From Acetobacteraceae bacterium (lineage in GTDB: Bacteria; Pseudomonadota; Alphaproteobacteria; Acetobacterales; Acetobacteraceae): 64,000 bases of DNA. The notes beneath the pieces were generated by a model that did not search any database, was not told the DNA's origin, and saw nothing but the letters and a program-made list of their open reading frames with translations. Position numbers and translations under genes: made by a program. Position 1 is the first letter of the stretch. Each line of letters starts with the position of its first letter. The stretch is from contig JAMXLO010000031.1 of NCBI GenBank assembly GCA_024280945.1, forward strand, positions 1 to 64,000. Direction: 5' to 3'. Below are positions 17,533-24,914 of this stretch, one piece after another.

Positions 17533-19659
17533 ATGACTTCATCCTCTCGAAGTCAGCACGCTCCAACCGCGACGACATTCCGCGCCTTGCCGGAGGAAGC
17601 ACCTCTGGCGATGCCGACGCAATCGCTTCGGGCGCCGCCGGCGCGCAAGCCGCGGCTGCCGAGCGCGCCGCGATGGATGGGATTGCGGCGGTTCCTGGTG
17701 ATCGGCGCAGCGGTGGCACTCACCATCGAAGGCGCACACGAGATGTATCTCGTGTTCGCGGTGAATGGCGTCACGCCGCTCGCCATCGTGATGTTGCTGC
17801 TGTTCGCGGCACTGTTCGGTTGGATCGCGCTGTCCTTCACCAGCGGTCTCGCTGGATTCTGCTCGCTGCTCGCGGGCGGGGGGCGCCGGCTCGACACGGG
17901 CTCGGACCAGCCGTTGCCGCAGCTGTCGACGCGGACCGCGCTGCTGATGCCGACCTACAACGAGCAGCCGGCGCATGTCATGGCGGGATTGCAGGCGATC
18001 TGCGAATCGGTGCAGCAGACCGGCGCCGCAGCGCAGTTCGATATCTTCATCCTCAGCGACACCACCAACCCGGAGATATGGGTCGCCGAGGAGGCTGGCT
18101 TTCTGCGCCTGCGACAGAACACCGGCGAACACGCGCACATCTTCTATCGCCGTCGGCCGCGCAACATCGCGCGCAAGTCCGGCAACATCGCCGAATGGAT
18201 TTCCCGCTTCGGTGCGGCGTACCAGCAGTTCCTGATCCTCGACGCCGACAGCCTCATGACCGGCGAGACGCTCGTCCGCCTCGCCGGCGCAATGGAGAGA
18301 CATCCGGATGTCGGACTGATCCAGACACTGCCGATCATCACCGGCGCGGCCACTCTGTTCGCGCGCGTGCAGCAGTTCGCCGGTCGCGTCTATGGTCCGC
18401 TGATCGCGCACGGTATCGCCTGGTGGCACGGCGCCGAAGGCAATTACTGGGGGCACAACGCGATAATCCGGACGCGCGCATTCGCTGAGTGCGCCGGCCT
18501 GCCGGAACTTCGCGGGCGCAAACCGTTCGGCGGTCCGATCATGAGCCACGACTTCGTCGAGGCGGCGCTGCTGCGACGCGGCGGCTGGGCGGTGCACATG
18601 GTGCCAGGGGTGCCCGGCAGCTACGAGGAGGTGCCGCCGACGCTGACGGATCTTGCGGTGCGCGACCGGCGTTGGTGCCAGGGCAATCTGCAGCACGCTG
18701 CGGTGCTGCCGACCCGCGGCTTGCATCTGATCAGCCGGCTGCATCTGCTGACCGGCATCGGCTCCTACATCACCGCACCGTTGTGGCTGCTGTTCATCCT
18801 CACCGGCATCCTGATCGCGGTGCAGGCGCGCTTCGTGCTGCCGGACTATTTTCCCCAAGGCAAGTCGCTGTTCCCGCAGTGGCCGGTGGTGGATCCGGTG
18901 CGCGCCATGTGGATGTTCGTTGGCACCATGGCGCTGCTCTTGCTGCCGAAGTTGTTGGGCTGCATCGCGATCATGCTGCGCGCCAGCGAACGGCGCCGCT
19001 TCGGTGTACTGCGCCTGTTTGGCGGCACGTTGCTGGAGACGCTGATCGCGGGCCTTATGGCACCGGTAGTGATGCTGACGCAGACGATCGATGTTGCCGC
19101 GATACTGCTTGGTCGCGATTCCGGCTGGAACGCGCAGCGAAGAGGCGACGGCGCAATCCCGGCGCGGGAGACACGCCGGCTGTACCGCCGGCACACGGTG
19201 TTGGGACTGGCACTGGGCATGGTTGCCGCACTGGTCTCGGTATCGCTCGCATTGTGGATGCTGCCGGTCGTGCTTGGACTGGCGCTGGCCATTCCGCTTG
19301 CGCTGCTGACGGGACGGCGATCGCAGTCCCGCCTGTTGCGCACGCCGGAGGACATCGCCCCACCGCCAGTTGTGCAGCGCGCGATAGCGCTGAGAAGAGA
19401 ATGGGAAGCCGAAGCCGCGCCAAGTGTTGCGCAACTGCTGGGTGACCGTGCGCTGTTGAATGCACACATCGCGATGCTGCCGGCGCCGCGGCGCCCACGC
19501 GTCGACCCGATCGATCCGGTCCTGCTACAGGCCCGCGCTAAGCTGGAGGAGGCGCAGACGCTGACCGAAGCACTTGCCGCTCTGTCAGCCGCAGAACTGA
19601 CAACCGTGCTCGGCGATGCGACGATGATCAAACGGCTGACAGGGTTGCACAAGAATTAG
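17533..19659 (+). CDS. opgH: Glucans biosynthesis glucosyltransferase OpgH/MdoH
   Basis: The 708-residue inner-membrane enzyme polymerises the glucan backbone from UDP-glucose. The cytosolic GT2 domain (about residues 130-380) shows ALLMPTYNEQPAHV, the DADSLMTG metal-binding motif, SHDFVEAALLRRGG and the acceptor-site motif RDRRWCQGNLQH. Membrane helices flank it on both sides (about residues 60-120, then 410-640). The open frame starts at 17452, but the ATG at 17533 is preceded by GGAG and is preferred. The start codon sits in the first bases of a 62-base repeat unit, an unusual case of a repeat providing translation signals. Confidence 0.93.
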   Translation: MTSSSRSQHAPTATTFRALPEEAPLAMPTQSLRAPPARKPRLPSAPRWMGLRRFLVIGAAVALTIEGAHEMYLVFAVNGVTPLAIVMLLLFAALFGWIALSFTSGLAGFCSLLAGGGRRLDTGSDQPLPQLSTRTALLMPTYNEQPAHVMAGLQAICESVQQTGAAAQFDIFILSDTTNPEIWVAEEAGFLRLRQNTGEHAHIFYRRRPRNIARKSGNIAEWISRFGAAYQQFLILDADSLMTGETLVRLAGAMERHPDVGLIQTLPIITGAATLFARVQQFAGRVYGPLIAHGIAWWHGAEGNYWGHNAIIRTRAFAECAGLPELRGRKPFGGPIMSHDFVEAALLRRGGWAVHMVPGVPGSYEEVPPTLTDLAVRDRRWCQGNLQHAAVLPTRGLHLISRLHLLTGIGSYITAPLWLLFILTGILIAVQARFVLPDYFPQGKSLFPQWPVVDPVRAMWMFVGTMALLLLPKLLGCIAIMLRASERRRFGVLRLFGGTLLETLIAGLMAPVVMLTQTIDVAAILLGRDSGWNAQRRGDGAIPARETRRLYRRHTVLGLALGMVAALVSVSLALWMLPVVLGLALAIPLALLTGRRSQSRLLRTPEDIAPPPVVQRAIALRREWEAEAAPSVAQLLGDRALLNAHIAMLPAPRRPRVDPIDPVLLQARAKLEEAQTLTEALAALSAAELTTVLGDATMIKRLTGLHKN

Positions 19660-19668
19660 CCGGATATC

Positions 19669-20010
19669 CTACGCCGGCGAAAACTGGAGCGGCGCTACGC
19701 CGCAGCGTTGAGTCGCTGAGGAGATCGTCTCTCCGGTCGCCAAGTTCTCGGGGCAAGTCCGACTCGGCTCAGCCGGCAGCGGCGACGGCCACATCGCAGA
19801 GCGGGAGTATTGTCGCTTCTCGGCCACCTGACGCTGGGGCCTCGATCGCGGCGGCAAATGTCGTCGAAGCTCACCGAACCGGTGCTTGCGCTCTAGCAGC
19901 CGAGACAGGATGGGCAGCTTCCAGTGGCCGTCGATCACCGACAACGTCGTCTGGACGCCGCATGTGAGCGCGGCACGCTTCTTCGCCACGGTGAGCAGTC
20001 CCTCGCTCAA
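19669..20010 (-). pseudogene. Decayed HxlR-family transcriptional regulator
   Basis: The first 60 residues read as an HxlR winged-helix protein: CGVQTTLSVIDGHWKLPILSRLL followed by RFGELRRHLP. After that the frame turns into sequence with no resemblance to the recognition helix or wing (expected ISQRMLT and EYRLT-type motifs are absent). A frameshift or deletion near 19830 is therefore likely. It is divergent from the relic of an MFS drug exporter, a normal arrangement for HxlR regulators, and both partners are damaged. Confidence 0.75.
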
Positions 20011-20026
20011 GTTCTGGGCGGAACAC

Positions 20027-20582
20027 TCGTCAACATGGACCTATTCGGCTGGTCGTGGCGACCGATCTTTTTGATCATGCTGGTCTCGAAGATGGTCCGC
20101 GAGTCCAAAGGGGTCGAAAACGGCGACTCTCGATCTTGGTGGTGTTGCGCTCACTTCGTTGGCGTTGTTCCTAGTGCTTTATCCGATCGTTCAGGTTCCC
20201 GAGTCAGGTTGGCCCGCATGGTCGTTTGCCATGCTGGCCGCGGCGCTCCCCGTTATGGCGGCATTTCTCCCTTATGAGCGGACTGTCATTCGACGACGAC
20301 GAACGTCCCTGATCGCGCTGCATCTCTCCGGATCGCCACCATTCGGCTCGGCCTGGCCATCTCGGTGGTGTTCTTTTCCGGCGTCGGTGCTTTTTTTCGT
20401 TTTGACCGTCTTCTTCCAGACCGGATCGAACTACGCGGCCTTCGCTGCATGACTGGTGTTCGTGCCGTTCGCGGTTGGATTCTCCGCCGCGGCGATCGCT
20501 TCCGGCGCCATTGCCAATCGCATCGGCCCCCGAATCATCAATGTCGGCAGCTTTTGGATGGCGCTCAGCTTGTTCAGAGCGA
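20027..20582 (+). pseudogene. Remnant of an EmrB/QacA-type (DHA2) MFS exporter
   Basis: Three reading frames each carry consecutive pieces of one 14-helix drug exporter. GWSWRPIFLI is readable from about 20040; LDLGGVALTSLALFLVLYPI from about 20120; an AISVVFFSGVGAFF-like piece near 20360-20400; and FVPFAVGFSAAAIASGAIANRIGPRIINVG from 20460. A TGA interrupts the path near 20450. The first five helices and the C-terminal half are missing. At least three frame changes show that the gene is dead. Confidence 0.85.
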
Positions 20583-20588
20583 CTTTCC

Positions 20589-20963
20589 CTAAGTCGATTT
20601 CTGCGGCACTTCCACGTATGACCGGATATCAACAATGAGCCACTGACCCGCCTCAGTGCGACACGCTATGCCCACAAGCCGATGGTTGGTCCTGTCGGTT
20701 GTAATCCGCTCCTCGTATTCGCGACACCAGCCGTAGAGAGATGTCCGAATAGTTGCAATCGGCACAACCCTGCCGCGGACACGGCTGTTCTCATACCAGA
20801 AGGCGACGTCTCCACTCAGACTGTTCTCGAATGCCTTTTGCATCGCCTCATATCGTCGCGCCTGCGCGACAGCGTCTAGCGCAGGAAAGGCGCCCGGTTT
20901 CTCGCTAACTGTGGGGGTGCATGCTTGGACACTCGCCGCAAGTGCGAGGGCCGCAACGCGCAT
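20589..20963 (-). CDS. Lipoprotein with 17-kDa surface-antigen-like C terminus
   Basis: The ATG at 20963 has GGAAG seven bases upstream and gives MRVAALALAASVQAC, a short lipoprotein signal whose Cys15 would be acylated. An ATG at 20984 would add seven residues. The 124-residue product ends with CREYEERITTDRTNHRLVGIACR followed by a GQW segment. This resembles the C-terminal domain of rickettsial 17-kDa-antigen/YcfJ-like outer-membrane lipoproteins. An outer-membrane structural role is inferred. Confidence 0.7.
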   Translation of the reverse strand: MRVAALALAASVQACTPTVSEKPGAFPALDAVAQARRYEAMQKAFENSLSGDVAFWYENSRVRGRVVPIATIRTSLYGWCREYEERITTDRTNHRLVGIACRTEAGQWLIVDIRSYVEVPQKST

Positions 20964-21104
20964 CAGATTACTTCCATGCCGCATTTCGACGATGAGCTTA
21001 TGCAAGGTTCGCCTCTCTCGCGCCGCAAACTTAGTTGATCGTGGCATGTTTGGTGCCGCTCGGATGCAGGTTCGCAAAGAGTTCCGTAGGGAGAGCCGAG
21101 ACGA

Positions 21105-21743
21105 ATGAGATCACACGCATTCTCACCCGCATTTACACGCACGCGGCAACTGGGTCCGTCGCTATCGCGAAGGGTCATTCTCTCCAGCGTAACACGCGCA
21201 GCACTACTTGCCTGTTTGGACGCAGCGGCACTGCTGGCTGCCGGAACCGGTGCTGAAGCCAAAGGCGGGGATGGTGGCGGCGGAGGAGGGGGCGGCGGAG
21301 GCGGAGGCGGAGGAGGAGGAGGGGGCGGCGGAGGAGGGGGCGGTGGCGGCGGAGGCGGTGGCGGCGGAGGCGGTGGCGGCAGTGGCGGGGGCGGCAGCGG
21401 CGGGGGCGGTGCCGACAGCGGTGGCGGCAGTGGCGGTGGCGGCAGTGGCGGTGGCGGCAGCGGCAGTGGCGGCGGTGGCAATGCCGGTGGAGGTGGCAGC
21501 GGCGGCGGTGATGGTACCAACGCCGGGGGCGGTGGCGGCGGCGCCAGCAGCGGTGAAGGAACCGGCGGGGCTGGCTCAGGCGCAGAATCTGGTGGCACCG
21601 CATGGAGCGGAGAGCCGCCGTCGAACGCTGCAGTCGATGCAGCTCGCGCCCTCGTTGAGCAGGACAGTCATCACTTGGGGCTTCTTGGCCCGCCGCTCAG
21701 CCGTGAACGCGAGCGCGCCATCATACTACGGCACTGGCGATAA
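21105..21743 (+). CDS. Glycine-rich secreted protein
   Basis: The 212-residue frame starts with a basic segment and a hydrophobic helix, SSVTRAALLACLDAAALLAAGTGAEA, that looks like a long signal peptide. About 110 residues of almost pure glycine with occasional Ser, Asp and Asn follow. The C-terminal 45 residues are of normal composition and end in a charged LSRERERAIILRHWR. The signal peptide and non-repetitive tail support this frame. The repeat region 21258-21560 also stays open in two other frames purely through its GGN composition. A surface or envelope-associated role is a guess. Confidence 0.55.
   Translation: MRSHAFSPAFTRTRQLGPSLSRRVILSSVTRAALLACLDAAALLAAGTGAEAKGGDGGGGGGGGGGGGGGGGGGGGGGGGGGGGGGGGGGGGSGGGGSGGGGADSGGGSGGGGSGGGGSGSGGGGNAGGGGSGGGDGTNAGGGGGGASSGEGTGGAGSGAESGGTAWSGEPPSNAAVDAARALVEQDSHHLGLLGPPLSRERERAIILRHWR
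21258..21560. repeat. Low-complexity GGC/GGA/GGG repeat tract
   Basis: About 300 bases consist of imperfect GGC, GGA and GGG triplets encoding polyglycine on the plus strand. Runs of guanine on one strand throughout the tract could form G-quadruplexes and expand or contract by slippage. The tract lies inside the glycine-rich protein gene. Confidence 0.85.
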
Positions 21744-21885
21744 TGCTGGCGATAATGTCCGCGATCCGGTCAGACGCTCATGAGCCCTGTCCCAGGCGGG
21801 GCTGCATGCGTGAGCAGCCAAAGGGCATCACTGCGCCTGGCTTTCCATGAGTCCAATAAGCAACCGGTGCAACGCGCGAGCAGGT

Positions 21886-22647
21886 CTACCAGTCCACCTG
21901 CAATCCAAGTTGCTCAAGGATGCAGTGGCGCAATTCGACGAAGCGCTCGCTGCCGCGGTGCCGTGGGTAGGGCAGATCGACGGCGAGCTCAGCCACGATC
22001 CGTGCCGGACGGCGGCTCAGGACCACGACGCGCTCCGCCAGATACAGCGCCTCTTCAACGTCGTGCGTCACCAGGAAGGCGGTAAAGCGTTCGCGTTGCC
22101 ACAACGCCATCAGCTCGGCCTGCATGCTCAATCGAGTCATGCTGTCCAGATTGGCAAGCGGCTCGTCCATCAGCAGCACGCTGGGCTCATTCACCAATGC
22201 GCGTGCCAGCGCCGCTCGTTGCGCCATACCGCCGGACAGTTGGTGCGGAAAAGCGTTATCGAATCCATCCAGCCCGACCAGGCGGAGTATCGCGTCGATG
22301 CGGCCGCCCTGCGTCCGGATCAAGCCGCGCGTTTCCAGACCGAGTGCAACGTTCTGCCGAACAGTTCGCCACGGATAAAGCGTCGGATCCTGAAACACGA
22401 GGATACGTGAGGGATCAGGCTTCTCGACCGACCGCTCGCTCATTAGCACGCGGCCGGCATGGGGACGCTCAAGTCCGGCGATCAGGCGCAACAGGGTGGA
22501 CTTGCCGCAGCCACTGGGACCCAGCAAGGCAACGAATTCTCCGGGTGCCGCCGCGAGATCGATCGTATCCAGCACGGGAAGCGCTGCCCCACGCAGCCGA
22601 AACTGATGCGAGAGCTTCGCCAGTCGCACGCCTGCGGCTGCTACCAC
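21886..22647 (-). CDS. ABC transporter ATP-binding protein (nitrate/sulfonate/taurine type)
   Basis: This 253-residue ATPase drives the importer encoded just upstream. Walker A is GPSGCGKST, the Q-loop is VFQDPTLYPWRTV, the signature is LSGGMAQRAALARAL, and Walker B is VLLMDEPLANLD followed by the H-loop THDVEEAL. The frame is open further upstream, but the GTG at 22647 overlaps the permease stop TAG and has AAGGGG eight bases before it, so it is the chosen start. The family is that of SsuB/TauB. Confidence 0.9.
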   Translation of the reverse strand: MVAAAGVRLAKLSHQFRLRGAALPVLDTIDLAAAPGEFVALLGPSGCGKSTLLRLIAGLERPHAGRVLMSERSVEKPDPSRILVFQDPTLYPWRTVRQNVALGLETRGLIRTQGGRIDAILRLVGLDGFDNAFPHQLSGGMAQRAALARALVNEPSVLLMDEPLANLDSMTRLSMQAELMALWQRERFTAFLVTHDVEEALYLAERVVVLSRRPARIVAELAVDLPYPRHRGSERFVELRHCILEQLGLQVDW

Positions 22648-23642
22648 CGCAGCAGCCCCTTCTGCCAATTGAGCAGGCGATCGCGCAGGTGGAACAAGAC
22701 GGAGATCAACCCGCTGCACATCAGCGCCATCACGATCAGCGCCGCGTACATGTTGGAGTAAGCGGCCCAACCCTGCGCCCAACTAAGGTACCAGCCGAGC
22801 CCCGCCTTCACGCCCACCATCTCGGCCACGACCAACACAGCGAACGAACCCCCCAATCCCATGAACAGCCCGACGAACACTGATGGCATGGCGGCAGGGA
22901 TGGCGACACGCAGGATCAGGAAGCGCTGGCTGGCTCCGAGTGTGCGGGCGACGTCGTAATAGGCGGCATTGACGCTCGCCACGCCCGACCACGTCAGCAC
23001 CGTGACAGGAAAGCCGGTCGCCAACGCGATGAGGAAAACGCCCGCGGTCCAGCTCGACGGGAGCACGAAGAACGCCAGCGGCAGCCAGGCTGTGGCCGGC
23101 AGTGGTCCGACGAAGCGCAGCAGAGGATGCATCCAGTAGCCGACTGCGCGCGACCAGCCGATCGCCACGCCGCTGATGAAACCGAGTACCGCGCCGACCG
23201 CGTAGCCGGTGACCAACAGCATGAGCGAGTGCGCCACGCTCTCGATCAGCCGTGGCCAGTCGTCGATATACACCTCCAGCAGCGACTGCGGTGCCGCGAA
23301 GAATGGCCGAGGCAGCAGGTTCAGCTTGGCACTCACCAGTTCCCACGTCCCGAACAGGAGCGCGAGCGCCACCAGCCATGGACCGGTACGGAACAATCGT
23401 GGCAGGGCGAAGTAGCGACTGGTCAGCGTCATTGCCAGCAACAGCAGGCCTATGACTGCCATGCACCCTGCCAGCCGACCCGTCGGTCCCAGATCGCCGT
23501 CGTCGGGCCAACCGTTCGTCACAGCCGCGGCGGCGAGCCACGCAACAGCCGCCACCCCGCCGCACCACCAGATCGGGCGGCGGGTCGCTCTCACCGAATC
23601 TGCAACGTCCTCGCCGGTGGCCTGGATCGCGCCTGTCGGCAC
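22641..23642 (-). CDS. ABC transporter permease (SsuC/TauC type)
   Basis: The 333-residue membrane protein has several helices and the EAA loop typical of binding-protein-dependent permeases, seen in VARTLGASQRFLILRVAIPAAMP. The unusually long N-terminal region contains two extra helices (about residues 26-45 and 55-80), ahead of the standard five- or six-helix core. The start is a GTG two bases after the stop of the binding-protein gene. It pairs with the adjacent ATPase to import a small anion, inferred from the family. Confidence 0.88.
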   Translation of the reverse strand: MPTGAIQATGEDVADSVRATRRPIWWCGGVAAVAWLAAAAVTNGWPDDGDLGPTGRLAGCMAVIGLLLLAMTLTSRYFALPRLFRTGPWLVALALLFGTWELVSAKLNLLPRPFFAAPQSLLEVYIDDWPRLIESVAHSLMLLVTGYAVGAVLGFISGVAIGWSRAVGYWMHPLLRFVGPLPATAWLPLAFFVLPSSWTAGVFLIALATGFPVTVLTWSGVASVNAAYYDVARTLGASQRFLILRVAIPAAMPSVFVGLFMGLGGSFAVLVVAEMVGVKAGLGWYLSWAQGWAAYSNMYAALIVMALMCSGLISVLFHLRDRLLNWQKGLLRW

Positions 23643-23644
23643 CT

Positions 23645-24730
23645 TCAGACGGCCAGGACGTCCACGCAGACACGGTCGGCGAAGCGCGCCGGATCGGTAC
23701 TCTGCTTGAACACGCCGACCTGTTTCAGCTCCTGGGCGTACAGCTGGATTTCTTGCCGCAGTTCCGCACCGGTCGGGTGATGGTCATGCGTGTGGGTGCG
23801 CAGCATCGCCGCTACCTGCTCGCCGGTGCCCGTCTTGCTGTAGCTCGCGAACAGCGTGCCGCCGGCGTCTGGATTGGCCGCCACCCATTGCTGCCCTTCC
23901 ATGATTGCCGCAGTGAGTGCCGCGGCAGTGGCACGTTCGTCGCGCACCAGGCTGGCGCGAATGCCAAGCACGCAGCAGGACCAGTGAGCGAATTCGCCGG
24001 TCAGGTTGTTCGTCACCTCGATCAGGTGGTCGCGGTCGCGCACGATCGAGGCGATCGGATCGTTGCTGGAGAACGCCTGGATCTCGCCCTTCTGTAAGGC
24101 GACGCCGAGTAGATCGGCCGGATAGATCCGCCAGTCGATGTCGCGCAGCGGATCGATGCCGGCCTTGGCCGCCGCGACAGAAATGAAATTGCGGTCGGGG
24201 CTCGCCATATTGAAGGTGCCGACCGCCTTGCCCTTCAGCCCGGCGATGCCGGTGATGCCGGACTGCTGGTTGGTCAGCAGGCGGATGCAGCCTCCATGCA
24301 GCGCCGCCGTGAGCTTCACGTCGAAGCCTTGCTCGAGCGGCTTGAGCCACCCGAACGCCATGCCGACGCCAGCGTCCGCCTTGCCGCTCGCCAGCATCTC
24401 CAGCAGCTGGTCGGCGGCTCCCGCGACGCTGATGCGTTCGACCTTAAGGTTGTGGCGGGCGAAGTAGCCGAGTTGTTCGGTCGCCGCGAGCCCGGTGTGG
24501 CACACCGCATTCGCATTCCAGACGAGCCTGATCTCACGCGGAGTGCTGCCAGGTGCGACGGCATCGGCGGCAATACGGCAGATCGGTGGTTCGAACGGAA
24601 GGCGAGGGGTGCGCCACGATGTTGGGGCCATCGCGCCAAGAGGGACGGTCAGGCCGGTGGCCGCAAATCCCAGTATTGCGCGGCGCCCTGGACGGCTTGG
24701 TGCAGAGGTTAAGTGACGCTTCAGGCTCAT
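23645..24730 (-). CDS. ABC transporter substrate-binding protein (SsuA/NrtA-like)
   Basis: This 361-residue periplasmic protein begins with a twin-arginine-like signal (RRAILGFAATGLTVPLGAMA). It continues with VWNANAVCHTGLAATEQLGYFARHNLKVE, the first strand-helix of NMT1/SsuA-type binding proteins. It is the first gene of a three-gene operon (binding protein, permease, ATPase). Ligands in this family include alkanesulfonates, taurine, nitrate and thiamine precursors, and nothing here decides between them. No desulfonation genes are adjacent. Confidence 0.88.
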   Translation of the reverse strand: MSLKRHLTSAPSRPGRRAILGFAATGLTVPLGAMAPTSWRTPRLPFEPPICRIAADAVAPGSTPREIRLVWNANAVCHTGLAATEQLGYFARHNLKVERISVAGAADQLLEMLASGKADAGVGMAFGWLKPLEQGFDVKLTAALHGGCIRLLTNQQSGITGIAGLKGKAVGTFNMASPDRNFISVAAAKAGIDPLRDIDWRIYPADLLGVALQKGEIQAFSSNDPIASIVRDRDHLIEVTNNLTGEFAHWSCCVLGIRASLVRDERATAAALTAAIMEGQQWVAANPDAGGTLFASYSKTGTGEQVAAMLRTHTHDHHPTGAELRQEIQLYAQELKQVGVFKQSTDPARFADRVCVDVLAV

Positions 24731-24770
24731 GTGACCCTCCCCTTTGTTTTGAGCCAGCCAACGGCACGAA

Positions 24771-24810
24771 CGGCAACGCTACGATACGTATGGCAACACT
24801 ACGATAGGAA
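24771..24810. promoter_or_regulatory. Two 20-base direct repeats upstream of the ABC importer operon
   Basis: Consecutive 20-base units, matching at 16 positions and sharing GGCAAC-x-CTACGATA, lie 41-80 bases upstream of the binding-protein start. A 20-base period is about two helical turns, so two regulator dimers would bind the same DNA face. An operator is inferred only from spacing and position. Confidence 0.45.
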
Positions 24811-24914
24811 ACATCACGACGCCAGCAAGGAAAGGCAGCAGGTCGGCGAGTCTCGTGACGTTGGACAAAACGGTTCCACGCCTCTTCAGTTCGGACAAGC
24901 AATCGAGTGAGGAG

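Noticed and set aside
17539-19467. A 642-residue open frame on the minus strand opposite opgH
   Set aside because: It is Gln/Arg/His-rich, has no domain, and mirrors the codon bias of opgH; the plus-strand frame has all GT2 motifs.
20963-21598. A proline-rich minus-strand frame opposite the glycine-rich gene
   Set aside because: It is the complement of the GGN repeats (CCN codons) and lacks a signal peptide or normal tail.
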